From contig DDSV01000058.1 in NCBI GenBank assembly GCA_002344215.1, forward strand, positions 119,179-183,178: a stretch of DNA of 64,000 nt, given 5' to 3'. The stretch's first letter is position 1. Every line of letters starts with the position of its first letter. Origin of the DNA: Akkermansiaceae bacterium UBA2381 (GTDB lineage Bacteria > Verrucomicrobiota > Verrucomicrobiia > Verrucomicrobiales > DEV007). Below the pieces are notes generated by a model. That model saw only the letters and a list, made by a program, of their open reading frames with translations. It was not told where the DNA came from and did not search any database. Positions 8,050 to 17,219 of the stretch are shown in pieces. The position numbers and the translations under genes were made by a program.

Positions 8050-11000
8050 TCAGTTCGGGTTGGCGGAGTCGATCCCGACTTTCCATACGTCGTATTCTTC
8101 CGCAGTCAGATTGGGATGCGTCGCCTGATTCGCGACCTTCCCGAGAACACTGCCCTTCGCGACGATCTTCCCCGCCTTGATGTCCGCCTCGGTGATGCGG
8201 TGATAGGAAACGATCTTTGCTCCGTGACGCTCGAAGTCGTGAACGATGTGGAGGACACCGTCCTTGTCCTGCGCCGCATCGGGATAGGAGGTGGCGCGTT
8301 CGTCGAGGAGGATCTGATAGGGCCAGGTCGCGCCGTCGTCTTCGGAGAGGTAGGCGGTCATGTGCGTCCGCTCCGAGGGCTGGTCAATGGTCGCGCCGTT
8401 TTTGATAAGGAGGATGTTTCCGGATGCCAGACGCTGAAAGAAGGTGCGCGACGAAGGCCCCGCGATTCCTTTTGCGGGAGCCATCTCCGTCCAGGTTTTG
8501 CCCTGGTCTTTCGAGAACGCTTCGCCGACTCCGTAGTTGGTTCGGCCAAGCATCCAGAGGGTGCCGTCCTTCTTCTCGACGATCATGTGCTCCTGAAAGG
8601 TCTTGTCTTTTTCGGGAATGAGCGACTGGCCGAGATAGCTGAGCGTCTTTCCCGCATCCTCCGAGACGAAGATATTGGCGTGATTGAGTTCCGGCTTGGG
8701 GTGAATGAACGCCGGATCCATCGGCGCGCCTTTCGCGTAGCGACCGCGCCAGCATTTCGGTCCCATGTGCTCGATGAGATAGAGCCATTTCCCGTCCTTC
8801 GTGACGAAAGGTTTATTCTTCGTGTAACCGTCGCAAAGGCGGACCGGTTCGCTCCACTTCGTGTTTTCTTCGTCGCCGTTCTCCGCGGTCATCGTCCAGA
8901 GCCCTCCGCGTCCGTCCCAGAAGCCGTAGACCTGGCCAAACATCAGGGTGACCTTGCCATTCGGATCGGTCCAGATGCCGGGATCATTCGTCCGCACGGG
9001 GCCATCAATGTCCACGGCGAGGACGGGCTTGCTCCAGCTTTCGCCCTTGTCACCGCTCGTCACGACAACGGTGCAGTTGTCTTCATCTTCGCCGATGTCG
9101 CCGGTTTTGAAGGTGACCCAAAGCCGTCCGCCTTGCGAAACGGTGATGCCGGGACCGCAAAGGAACATGCGATTTTCGTCGAGGTATCGCTTCGGAACCG
9201 GAGCGGTGTGGACGTGAGGCGGCAGAAGCGAATCTGTGCGCTCTTTCTCTTCACCGGGGACCGTATCCTTTAATCCAGCGTAATCCGGACCACCTGCGCC
9301 GAGGTAACCGCCGCTGGCTCCACCGGGATCGTTGGAGACCCAGAAGGCATAGAGCGCTCCCTCTTCGAGATGAAAACGGAATCGCACCGGCGTGCCTGCA
9401 AGATTAGCGAGACCGGGCAACGCGATCGGCTGTTTGGTGGAGTCGACCGCGAGTGTCCCGGAAGCGGCGAGCACCGCTCCTGCCGCGTCGAGCACCTCGA
9501 CCCGGAGTTTGGCGACGGCATTCACAAAGAGATGCTGACCGGAAAACTCCACCGGCCGCGTCATCAGGGTGCCGTTGCCTTCCATCGAGGCAAAACCATC
9601 CCTCCGCAGACTCGCCAGTCCGATCGAGGCGCCGTTGTACATTCCCCGCGTGCCATCTGACTCGATCCCGGAATAAGCGCAGTAGGGAAAAACGAGTCTG
9701 TCCTCGAGCACGACCATCACCCCCGTCGTTGTGTGCAGGTAGGCCCGATCCCAGGCCCCCTCTTTGCGCTCACCGCGAATGAACCCACTCCGGTCGGGAC
9801 GGTCCCAATGGAAACCGTCACGGCTGAAACCGAGTTCGAGATCGGTCAGCTTGGGAAAATTGCCCTCATCGCAGATGCGGTTGTCCGGTCCTCGATGGAT
9901 CTGATGCATCCCGATCATGACGCTCTCGTAGGCAACCGCCGCGAGACTGTAGAGCTGGGGCACCTCGCCTCCGCCGGGATAGGCAGTCGCGGGTTCGGGC
10001 AGGTCGAGACGATCGGCATTGGTCCAGTAGACAGCGTCGCTCCAGTCCGCGCCGTCGAGGAAGTTTTTGCTCTCGACGTAATAACGACTCCGTCCGCGCG
10101 GGCTGTCCTGCTTGATGCTCTGGATCCAGCGCTGACTAAAAGGATTGTAAAAAATCGAGCCGTAGTCAGCGGCGGGAGTGGAGCACGGAACGGGTTTCGA
10201 CCAGCTGATCCCGTCGGAGACTTGGAGGCTGTGGGTCAGGCCGGGCACCTGCTGATCCTTCGGCACATGAGACCAGCAGGTCAGGTATTTGATACGTTCC
10301 TTCGGATTGGTGGCGTGGATGTCATACCAGAGCGCGTTGTCCGTACCCGCGGTTCTGCCCTCGCCAGCACCCCACGCCGCACCCTCCGGAAGCATCTCGC
10401 CCCTGCGCGTCCAGGTTTTCAAATCGGGACTCGTCGCCATCGCGAGCGGACCGCGCCAGCCGGCCGTGTAGAACATTTTAAAAAGCGCCTCCGCCGGATC
10501 GTAGAAGACACCGCCCTGACCGAGATACACCACTTCGTTGCTTTTGATTTCCTCATCCGTTTCAGGACGGAAAACAGGATTCCCCGGATCCTTTTCGGCC
10601 TGATGAAAGACACGCTTCAGGTCAGTCGATTCGATCAAAAAATCATCAACAAAAAGCTGCCGCCCCACATCGATGGGGACGACCCTCGGCGGATGCTCGA
10701 GATACGGTACCGGCATCGGTTCGGCGGACTTCGGATCGAGATGTTGCGGCGGCCAGACTTCGGGCAGGACGATGCCATTGTAGAGCGCTTCCCCCGCATT
10801 CTCGTTCCACGGCTTCGGCGGCGCGGGACGGTGCTCCCCGATCTCCGTCCCCTCGCCCGTCACGAGAAAGACGAGCTTCTTGAAACGCAGGCGGTCCCCT
10901 GCCGCGACCTGCTTCTGATAGAGGCTGACGCGGTTGATATCGCCCGGGAAAAACTGCGTCTCGGGCACATCCACCTTTTCGAAACCGGCCGTCTTCAGAG

Positions 11001-12438
11001 GCTCCTCCTGACTCGCGGCCTTCGGACGGATCGTCGGCGTCAGCGCGTAGAGCAGCCCCGACTTCGTCACGGTCACCTCGGTGCGCTCGATGCTGGAGCG
11101 GAGAAAGGATTTGCCCATCACCGCTTCGGGCGCTTCCTCGAGAACATATTCCCGGTCGGTGAAAAGCTTCACCCCGGTCTTCATGATCGCGGGTTCCACC
11201 GGAGGCGCCGGAATGGGCTTGCGTGTTTTCCCCGACTGATCGGCGAACTCGCCGACCGCCTCCAGTTTGCCGAAGACGATGCGCTCCTTGCGACTCGCCG
11301 ACATGTCGCCCTGGGTCGCACAAAGCCAGATCGTTCCCTCGTGTTCGCGGAAGGTCGGGTATTGAAAAGACTTCATTGATTCAAAGCGATACTTCCGCTC
11401 CCAGGTCTTACCGTCGCGGGAAATATCGACATTGAAAACGCTGCGACTCACTCCATGGATCTGCGTCGCCTCCTGCCAACCGAGGTAATAGAGATCGCCG
11501 AACTTGTCGAAGGTCGGCTTTGAATTACCGCCATTCTGAACAAAGGGCATCTCTCGTCCTGCGCTCCAGGCACGTCCGTCGGCGCTCGTCGTAAAATGAT
11601 AATTACCGGAGTCATTGCGGCAGATCGCCATCCAGGTGCCGTCGGGGAGACGATTCACCGCCGATTCGCTGAGCTGCTGCGCCTGAGGTTCATTGTAATG
11701 ACCGAGGATCTCGAAGGTCGCAAGATCGTCGTGAACGAGGGCGAGGGCATTCTGTTTACCGGTGAAGTTGTTGATCGCGACGTAGAGTTTGCCGTCAAAT
11801 CGCTTGAACGAATCAAAGAGGAAAAACGAAGAGTCCACCGCCGCTTTGGTGAATCCCTGCGCTGCCGCGTCGGCGTGGAAATACTGCGGCTGGAAGTCGA
11901 CGGTGCCCGCCGCCGTTTTCAGTTTCGCCCGATGGATCGTTGTAGCAAAAACGCCCGAAGCGAGATCAAAATCGCGATACCACATCTGCGACTGCCGTTT
12001 ACCCGGATCTTCACTTGTGAAGTAACAGCGCAGAGTTTTTTCGTCTTTCTGAAGGATGCGCGGCACAAAACACGCCCCAATCGGAAGCGTCTCGTTTTCA
12101 AACACCTGCTCGCCCTTTGCGATGGGGATCACGACCTCCAACTCGAGAGGCTCGCCCTGAAGAGGGTTTAGTCTGACAACAGACAGGGTTGCATAGATCT
12201 CCGGCCAACCCGCCGACTCACCCGAACGAACATCGTTGACCTCGGCAACGACATAAGCCCGGTCGCCGACGATGGCCATTTCGGCATCGTGTGCGCCCTT
12301 TACCTGAGGGGCAGTGACGGTGATGAGGCGCTCCATCACGAGGTCGCCGGCGAGTGCGGGATCCCATTCGGCGGGGACGAGCGGCGCGGCGAAGGCCGGG
12401 GAGGTCAGGGCAACAAGGGCGGAGAGCAACGCTTTCAT
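8050..12438 (-). CDS. Giant secreted multidomain sialidase-like protein
   Basis: 1462 aa from ATG at 12438, chosen because a signal peptide follows at once (MKALLSALVALTSPAFA); an in-frame ATG six codons earlier is possible. Three propeller-like modules are visible: N-terminal (about 25-400; SRDGKTWERK), central (about 590-1090) opening with the PVC-typical phrase GRQLFVDDFLIEST and resembling GH32/GH43-like five-bladed folds, and C-terminal sialidase (about 1110-1450) with Asp boxes TSGDKGESW, SKDQGKTW and SEDDGATW plus TSYPDAAQD. It is the first gene of the operon, divergent from a LacI-type regulator. Probably exported; substrate unknown. Confidence 0.8.
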   Translation of the reverse strand: MKALLSALVALTSPAFAAPLVPAEWDPALAGDLVMERLITVTAPQVKGAHDAEMAIVGDRAYVVAEVNDVRSGESAGWPEIYATLSVVRLNPLQGEPLELEVVIPIAKGEQVFENETLPIGACFVPRILQKDEKTLRCYFTSEDPGKRQSQMWYRDFDLASGVFATTIHRAKLKTAAGTVDFQPQYFHADAAAQGFTKAAVDSSFFLFDSFKRFDGKLYVAINNFTGKQNALALVHDDLATFEILGHYNEPQAQQLSESAVNRLPDGTWMAICRNDSGNYHFTTSADGRAWSAGREMPFVQNGGNSKPTFDKFGDLYYLGWQEATQIHGVSRSVFNVDISRDGKTWERKYRFESMKSFQYPTFREHEGTIWLCATQGDMSASRKERIVFGKLEAVGEFADQSGKTRKPIPAPPVEPAIMKTGVKLFTDREYVLEEAPEAVMGKSFLRSSIERTEVTVTKSGLLYALTPTIRPKAASQEEPLKTAGFEKVDVPETQFFPGDINRVSLYQKQVAAGDRLRFKKLVFLVTGEGTEIGEHRPAPPKPWNENAGEALYNGIVLPEVWPPQHLDPKSAEPMPVPYLEHPPRVVPIDVGRQLFVDDFLIESTDLKRVFHQAEKDPGNPVFRPETDEEIKSNEVVYLGQGGVFYDPAEALFKMFYTAGWRGPLAMATSPDLKTWTRRGEMLPEGAAWGAGEGRTAGTDNALWYDIHATNPKERIKYLTCWSHVPKDQQVPGLTHSLQVSDGISWSKPVPCSTPAADYGSIFYNPFSQRWIQSIKQDSPRGRSRYYVESKNFLDGADWSDAVYWTNADRLDLPEPATAYPGGGEVPQLYSLAAVAYESVMIGMHQIHRGPDNRICDEGNFPKLTDLELGFSRDGFHWDRPDRSGFIRGERKEGAWDRAYLHTTTGVMVVLEDRLVFPYCAYSGIESDGTRGMYNGASIGLASLRRDGFASMEGNGTLMTRPVEFSGQHLFVNAVAKLRVEVLDAAGAVLAASGTLAVDSTKQPIALPGLANLAGTPVRFRFHLEEGALYAFWVSNDPGGASGGYLGAGGPDYAGLKDTVPGEEKERTDSLLPPHVHTAPVPKRYLDENRMFLCGPGITVSQGGRLWVTFKTGDIGEDEDNCTVVVTSGDKGESWSKPVLAVDIDGPVRTNDPGIWTDPNGKVTLMFGQVYGFWDGRGGLWTMTAENGDEENTKWSEPVRLCDGYTKNKPFVTKDGKWLYLIEHMGPKCWRGRYAKGAPMDPAFIHPKPELNHANIFVSEDAGKTLSYLGQSLIPEKDKTFQEHMIVEKKDGTLWMLGRTNYGVGEAFSKDQGKTWTEMAPAKGIAGPSSRTFFQRLASGNILLIKNGATIDQPSERTHMTAYLSEDDGATWPYQILLDERATSYPDAAQDKDGVLHIVHDFERHGAKIVSYHRITEADIKAGKIVAKGSVLGKVANQATHPNLTAEEYDVWKVGIDSANPN

Positions 12439-12507
12439 ACGAGGGTCTGAGAGCATAGCCGGATCGCCCCTCCTGCGGGAAGGGCGGAAATCGTGAAAGA
12501 TGGTGTT

Positions 12508-12517
12508 ATGTTAACAT
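12508..12517. promoter_or_regulatory. Perfect palindrome ATGTTAACAT, candidate LacI-family operator
   Basis: A perfect 10-bp palindrome lies in the 81-bp divergent region between the giant sialidase gene and the LacI-type regulator, three bases before the preferred regulator ATG. Its position fits an operator for autoregulation and control of the divergent catabolic operon. It lacks the central CG typical of many LacI operators. Confidence 0.4.
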
Positions 12518-12519
12518 CA

Positions 12520-13557
12520 ATGCCTTCCAGTTCACCCGTCACCCTCCACGATCTCGCCCGCACCGCCGGGGTCTCCGTCATGACCGTCTCGCGCGCCCTC
12601 CGCGGTGAGGCGCGGGTTGCGGCCGCGACGCGTGAGCGGATCCTCGTGTTGGCGAAGTCGATGGGTTACCGACCCGATCCCGATCTCACCAGGCTGATGC
12701 AGCGGGTGCGTTCACGGAAGACGGTGAAGTTCCGCTCCGTTATTGCCGTGATCCGTGAGTGGGTGCCCGGAGATGATCTGCTCAGCACCTCCTACCAATA
12801 CGTGCCGCTCGATCCCATCCGGGAACGGGCCCGTGGTCATGGCTATGAGGTCGAGGAGTTCTGGCTGGGACGCGACGGGCTGACTCCAAAGAAACTCGGC
12901 AAGGTCCTCCACGCCCGCGGAATCGAAGCGGTGATCGTGTCCCCGCAAAGCACGCGTCTGCTCTGCGCCGAGGTCGATTATGCGCCCTTCGCCGCCGTCA
13001 CCTTCGGCTACGCGATGCGCGAGCCGGCCCTGCACATGTGCGCGGGGAACATGACACTCGGCATCCAAACCGCGGCGGAGGAGCTGAGCGCCCTCGGTTA
13101 CCGCCGTATCGGGGTCGCGGTGACCCAGTGGATTGTAAATCGTTCCCAGTTCGGCTATAGCGGTGGCTTTTTCCACTTTCAACAGAGCCTCCCGGCCGAA
13201 AATCGCATTCCCCTCCTCCTCCTGCCCCACAACCGGATCGAGCGGGGCTTCGCGGCCTTTTCCGAATGGATGAAAGAGAACCGGCCCGACGTTCTCATTT
13301 CTTTCGACACCCATGTGCCGGAGTGGCTTGCCCGGCTTGGCCTGCGGGTGCCGGAAGACATCGGTTTTGTCGTCCACGATTGGACGCCCTCCATGACCAC
13401 CTACGCCGGGATCTACCAGCGCCGCGACCACCTAGCCGCCGCCGCCGTCGATCTGATCGTCACCCAACTCTCCCAGCACGAACGCGGCGTGCCCACCGTA
13501 GCCCGCCAAATCATGATTCCTCCCCAGTGGAAACTTGGACCGAGTGTAAAATCGTAG
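12520..13557 (+). CDS. LacI-family transcriptional regulator (copy 1)
   Basis: 345 aa from ATG 12520 (MPSSSPVTLHDLARTAG). GTG 12493 and ATG 12508 are in frame but lie in the divergent control region, and the paralogue at 31.3 kb aligns from this point. The N terminus is a LacI helix-turn-helix plus hinge (residues 5-60: LARTAGVSVMTVSRALRG, YRPDPDLTRLMQ), then a periplasmic-binding-protein-like effector domain (PEDIGFVVHDW). Divergent from the sialidase operon, it is the likely sugar-responsive repressor of that operon. The downstream NlpC/P60 gene is on the same strand with its own promoter. Confidence 0.85.
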   Translation: MPSSSPVTLHDLARTAGVSVMTVSRALRGEARVAAATRERILVLAKSMGYRPDPDLTRLMQRVRSRKTVKFRSVIAVIREWVPGDDLLSTSYQYVPLDPIRERARGHGYEVEEFWLGRDGLTPKKLGKVLHARGIEAVIVSPQSTRLLCAEVDYAPFAAVTFGYAMREPALHMCAGNMTLGIQTAAEELSALGYRRIGVAVTQWIVNRSQFGYSGGFFHFQQSLPAENRIPLLLLPHNRIERGFAAFSEWMKENRPDVLISFDTHVPEWLARLGLRVPEDIGFVVHDWTPSMTTYAGIYQRRDHLAAAAVDLIVTQLSQHERGVPTVARQIMIPPQWKLGPSVKS

Positions 13558-13573
13558 GGAAAATGGGAAACTC

Positions 13574-13602
13574 TTGCAAATCATCAGTATTTATGGTATT
13601 TA
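13574..13602 (+). promoter_or_regulatory. Promoter conserved between the two NlpC/P60 paralogues (copy 1)
   Basis: TTGCAA, 17 bp, TATTTA lie upstream of the NlpC/P60 ATG at 13630. The same arrangement and the shared word TTTATGGTATTTAT occur before the second NlpC/P60 gene, while flanking DNA differs. Conservation of the -35/-10 block between paralogues supports it as the real promoter. Confidence 0.6.
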
Positions 13603-13629
13603 TTATTTTTAATAAATCCCGTTCTCTAG

Positions 13630-14439
13630 ATGAGACCGTTTTACCGCCTTCTTCCCATCGCGTCCCTGTTCACCTTTGCCGCTATTTCGCCGGCTCAGGG
13701 TCAGCTTTTCAAAAAGCGACACGCGGCACCGGTTCCTTCGCCTCCTCCAATGCAGCAGGTGGCCTTATACCAGTCTTCGAATCCCTACATCAATCCGGGC
13801 CCTTCCTTGCTGGCTGAGCCGCTCCCTGAGACGGTGGTCTATCGCCAACCCCTTTACACCCCTCCTTCCTATTCGCTTCCTTTTGAGGGCTATCGATACC
13901 GACGGAGCGAGGATAATTCTCGAGTTTCCTTTTTTGGCCCGAGCAAACCTTCCGATGAGATGCTCGAATTACTGTCAGTCATTCGAGCCCGAGCCGAACA
14001 CATCTCGAAGTTCCACCTTCCCTATGTCTTCGGCGGAGATCACCCGAGTGACGGCGGACTCGACTGCTCCGGAGTCTTGAAGTTTATGCTCGGTGATATC
14101 GGGTTTAGTGACATGCCTCGAACCAGCTATCATCAATATGACTGGCTTCGCAAAGCCCGAACCCTCCGCCACAGCAAGTCCATTCCCGAACAGATGGGTG
14201 GAAGAAAAGGCATCAAACCAGGCGACCTCATTTTCTGGGGCGGCACCTACGATTCCGGGCACAAGGTCTCCCACGTCATGATCTATCTCGGCCAGGGAGG
14301 TGACGGTACTCACTATATGTTCGGCGCCCGGGGCAAAAAGATGCAGGGCCTGAATGGCAGCGGCGTGGATATTTTCAAGCTGGAGTCAGGATACCAGAAG
14401 AGCCTCATCGGATTTGGATCGCTGCCGGGTGTCTCCTAA
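13630..14439 (+). CDS. Secreted NlpC/P60 cysteine peptidase (copy 1)
   Basis: 269 aa. A signal peptide (residues 1-24, SPAQGQ) is followed by a Pro-rich linker (33-85) and a C-terminal NlpC/P60 domain (about 118-255). Catalytic Cys146 lies in GGLDCSGVLKF and His215 in KVSHVMIYLG; PGDLIFWGG precedes it. Such enzymes cleave D-Glu/meso-DAP peptide bonds in murein. The ordering LacI then NlpC/P60 repeats at 30.2-32.3 kb with a close paralogue. No clear Shine-Dalgarno precedes the ATG. Role in wall remodelling during induction of glycan use is speculative. Confidence 0.85.
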   Translation: MRPFYRLLPIASLFTFAAISPAQGQLFKKRHAAPVPSPPPMQQVALYQSSNPYINPGPSLLAEPLPETVVYRQPLYTPPSYSLPFEGYRYRRSEDNSRVSFFGPSKPSDEMLELLSVIRARAEHISKFHLPYVFGGDHPSDGGLDCSGVLKFMLGDIGFSDMPRTSYHQYDWLRKARTLRHSKSIPEQMGGRKGIKPGDLIFWGGTYDSGHKVSHVMIYLGQGGDGTHYMFGARGKKMQGLNGSGVDIFKLESGYQKSLIGFGSLPGVS

Positions 14440-14440
14440 A

Positions 14441-14547
14441 AATCTTAATCCTGATCTTAATCCCAATCCTGATCTAAGCCGCCATAGCAGTCGGTCCAGA
14501 GGATCAAGATCAAGATCAAGATTAAGATTAAGATTAAGATCAAGACT
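14441..14547. repeat. Simple-sequence inverted repeat between convergent genes
   Basis: The left arm is built of CTTAATC/CTGATC words and the right arm of repeated GATCAA and GATTAA words, so transcripts from either strand can fold into a long hairpin. It fills the gap between the convergent NlpC/P60 and oxidoreductase genes and covers the latter's stop codon. It probably acts as a bidirectional terminator. A similar design occurs at 21.5 kb. Confidence 0.65.
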
Positions 14548-15973
14548 TTGAGAGGGTTCCCATTGCCTCCTGTGCGGCCCAATAGCCGCACATCCCGTGG
14601 ACACCCCCTCCGGGCGGAGTCGAAGCGGAGCAAATAAAAATATCCTCAGCCGGAGTTGCGTGGGGATTCAGGCTCACCACCGGACGAGTCAGGAGCTGCC
14701 GCCAGTCCGCAACTCCACCGACAATATCTCCTCCGATCAGGTTCGGATTGTAGCGCTCGTAATCCACGCAATTCATCGTGTGTCGAGCAAGAATACAGTC
14801 TCGAAATCCGGGGGCGAACCGCTCGATTTGATGCTCGATCGCCTCAGTCCTATCGACCGTGGAACCGGACGGCACGTGGCAATAGGCCCAAAAGGTATGT
14901 TTACCCCCCGGTGCTCGAGTGTCGTCGAAAAGGCTCTGCTGCGCGGTCAGGACAAAGGGTTTCTCCGCGTGGATTCCGCGGTTCGCCTCGCGCTCGGAGA
15001 TGGCGATCTCATCGATGCCTCCGCCGACATGCACCGTCCCCGCACGACGGCAGGCCCGCGAGAGCCATGGAACCGGCTCGCTCAGGGCGTAATCGATTTT
15101 GAAGATCCCGGGGCCATGGCGATAATTCAACAGGCGCCGACGATAGGCAGGCGGCAGCCTTTCCCCGGCGATCCTGGCCAGAGCGGCGGGACTGGTGTCA
15201 AAGAGGTAGACCTTTGCCCGCGGCAATTCGTCCATCGTTCCAACAAAGCGTCCGGTCTCGACCCTGCCACCGAGTGATACCAAATACGCGGCAAGGGCAT
15301 CGGTAATGCGCTGCGAACCCCCGCGGGCGACCGGCCAGCCACAGGCATGGCCCGCCAGCATAAGCATGAGTCCGATCGCATTCGTCGCAAGCATGCGGTC
15401 CAGCGGCAACACGGAATGGGCGGCGTTTCCCGCGAGGAGTGCCCTCGCCTTTTCATCACTGAACCAGGCTCTCGCGGACTCCAACGTCGAAGGCAGAGCC
15501 CGGAGTCCGAACTGTATCATCGCCAGGGGATGCCCGGGAAAACGCGGCGGCGCGAGGAGATCGCCAAGCGTCTCCTCAAAACACCTGAGAAGCGGAGAAA
15601 ATAATCGCCGGTAGGCCCGGGCGCTTGAGACATCAAACTGCGAGGCCGTTTCCTCGATGGAGCGATGAAGCACCACTTCTGTCCCATCATCAAAGGGATG
15701 AGCGAGGGGCAATTCCGGATGAATCCATTCCAAACCGAATTCGCTGAGCGGAAGTGTCTTCAAAAACGGGGATGCCACTCCCATCGGATGAATCGCGGAG
15801 CAGACATCGTGACGAAAACCCGGAAGTGTCAGTTCCGCGGTGCGGGTGCCTCCGCCGGGTTCTCCGTGTCCTTCGATCACGAGAACGGAACAGCCCTCAC
15901 GGGCAAGGGCGACTGCTGCGGCGAGACCGTTGGGACCGGACCCGATGACAACGGCGTCGTAGGATTCGCTCAT
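14540..15973 (-). CDS. FAD-dependent oxidoreductase, phytoene desaturase/PYROXD2-like
   Basis: 477 aa. The N terminus carries a Rossmann dinucleotide motif (VVIGSGPNGLAAAVALAREG, GxGxxG at 12-17) followed by EGHGEPGGGTRTAEL typical of CrtI-like amine oxidases. The C terminus has the FAD-closing segment DIFICSASTPPGGGVHGMCG. CrtI relatives desaturate carotenoids; PYROXD2-like members have unclear substrates. No other carotenoid genes are nearby, so no pathway is assigned. A strong hairpin terminator upstream isolates it from the cyclophilin operon. Confidence 0.8.
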   Translation of the reverse strand: MSESYDAVVIGSGPNGLAAAVALAREGCSVLVIEGHGEPGGGTRTAELTLPGFRHDVCSAIHPMGVASPFLKTLPLSEFGLEWIHPELPLAHPFDDGTEVVLHRSIEETASQFDVSSARAYRRLFSPLLRCFEETLGDLLAPPRFPGHPLAMIQFGLRALPSTLESARAWFSDEKARALLAGNAAHSVLPLDRMLATNAIGLMLMLAGHACGWPVARGGSQRITDALAAYLVSLGGRVETGRFVGTMDELPRAKVYLFDTSPAALARIAGERLPPAYRRRLLNYRHGPGIFKIDYALSEPVPWLSRACRRAGTVHVGGGIDEIAISEREANRGIHAEKPFVLTAQQSLFDDTRAPGGKHTFWAYCHVPSGSTVDRTEAIEHQIERFAPGFRDCILARHTMNCVDYERYNPNLIGGDIVGGVADWRQLLTRPVVSLNPHATPAEDIFICSASTPPGGGVHGMCGYWAAQEAMGTLSKS

Positions 15974-16004
15974 GTTATCGAAACGCTAGTCCTACAAAAC
16001 AAAA

Positions 16005-16038
16005 AGTCGCTCCCGGAAACGAGATTCCGGGAGCGACT
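16005..16038 (-). terminator. Intrinsic terminator of the cyclophilin operon
   Basis: A perfect 14-bp stem (AGTCGCTCCCGGAA with its complement, loop ACGAGA) is followed on the minus strand by a T-rich tract (TTTTTGTTTTG). It lies 34 bp after the stop of the minus-strand cyclophilin gene and before the oxidoreductase start. Confidence 0.85.
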
Positions 16039-16071
16039 CCTTAAATTTACCCGGCATTCAGCCGGATCGGA

Positions 16072-16581
16072 TTAAAGCTGACCGCAATCCTCGACGACGA
16101 TGGGCTTGGAGGTCTTACCGGAACGAGTGCCGTAGCCCTCGATCGTTTTCACCACATCCATTCCCTCCACCACCTTGCCGAAAACTACGTGGGCCTTGTC
16201 GAGCCACTCCGTCACGACGGTCGTGATAAAAAACTGCGAGCCGTTGGTGTTCGGTCCGGCATTCGCCATGCTGAGGATTCCCGGCTCGGTGTGTTTAAGC
16301 TGGAAATTCTCATCGTCGAAACGACGTCCGTAGATGGATTGACCTCCGGTTCCATCCCCACGGGTGATGTCGCCGCCCTGACACATGAAGTCAGGAATGA
16401 CACGGTGAAAGGGACTTCCCTTGTAGCTTATCCCCTTTTCACCGGTGCACAGTGCCCGGAAGTTCTCCGCTGTCTTCGGCACCACGTCGGAACGTAGTTC
16501 GATGACGATGCGGCCCAGTTTTTCTCCGCCTGCCGCCATATCAAAAAAGACACGCGGGAGGGCTTGGTTGTTTTCACTCAT
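16072..16581 (-). CDS. Peptidyl-prolyl cis-trans isomerase, cyclophilin A-like (cytoplasmic)
   Basis: 169 aa without signal peptide. It carries complete cyclophilin active-site residues: FHRVIPDFMCQGGDIT, SMANAGPNTNGSQFFITT and WLDKAHVVFGKV. The sequence is close to the eukaryotic CypA pattern (ALCTGEKG, YKGSPFHRVIP) rather than the short E. coli PpiB type. It catalyses proline isomerisation in protein folding. It follows the exported cyclophilin gene by 26 bp and ends at a strong terminator, so the two are probably one transcript. Confidence 0.92.
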   Translation of the reverse strand: MSENNQALPRVFFDMAAGGEKLGRIVIELRSDVVPKTAENFRALCTGEKGISYKGSPFHRVIPDFMCQGGDITRGDGTGGQSIYGRRFDDENFQLKHTEPGILSMANAGPNTNGSQFFITTVVTEWLDKAHVVFGKVVEGMDVVKTIEGYGTRSGKTSKPIVVEDCGQL

Positions 16582-16607
16582 ATTGGATTAAATTAACGCT
16601 TAAATTA

Positions 16608-17219
16608 TTATTCAGTAATTAGTTTCACTGACTCGATGACAACATTCTCTTCCGGCACATCCTCCATTTCCGCTTCTCTTGTCTCATCCCCGCGGCGAGC
16701 AACCAACGTCTTCGAGGTCGTGGGCAACGCGGCAATCTTATCGACCACCTCAAGGCCTTCAATCACCTTACCGAAGACCGCATAGCCCCAACCGTCGAAT
16801 GAAGGGTAATCGAGGTCTGTATTATCTTTGTGATTGATAAAGAACTGGGCCGTTGCGCTATGCGGATCCGGCGTGCGGGCCATAGCGAGAGTTCCCCGTT
16901 CGTTTTTGAGACCGTTCTTCGATTCATTCTCGATCGGAGCTTTGGTCGGCTTTTGCTCGATCACACCATCTTTCTTCAATTCGAATCCGCCACCCTGAAT
17001 CATGAAATTAGGCATGACCCGATGAAATACGGTGCCATTAAAAAATCCATCATTCAGGTAGCTGAGGAAGTTTTTAACCGATAGCGGGGCTTTTTCTTCG
17101 TTCAGTTCCACTTTGATGTCGCCATGACTGGTTTTGATCAGAACCTTCGGTCCAGCCTGAACCAGGGTGCAGGCACCAAAAAAGAAGGAAATTGCTAGGG
17201 TAACAGGTTTGAAGTGCAT
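16608..17219 (-). CDS. Exported peptidyl-prolyl cis-trans isomerase, cyclophilin type
   Basis: 203 aa from ATG 17219 (MHFKPVTLAISFFFGACTLVQA), chosen because a signal peptide begins here; a TTG eight codons upstream is possible. Cyclophilin core: FNGTVFHRVMPNFMIQGGGF, ERGTLAMARTPDPHSATAQFFIN and GYAVFGKVIEGL. It probably assists folding in the periplasm. It forms a pair with the cytoplasmic cyclophilin 26 bp downstream. The ATG lies 169 bp from the divergent DUF1080 gene, so both promoters share that gap. Confidence 0.9.
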   Translation of the reverse strand: MHFKPVTLAISFFFGACTLVQAGPKVLIKTSHGDIKVELNEEKAPLSVKNFLSYLNDGFFNGTVFHRVMPNFMIQGGGFELKKDGVIEQKPTKAPIENESKNGLKNERGTLAMARTPDPHSATAQFFINHKDNTDLDYPSFDGWGYAVFGKVIEGLEVVDKIAALPTTSKTLVARRGDETREAEMEDVPEENVVIESVKLITE

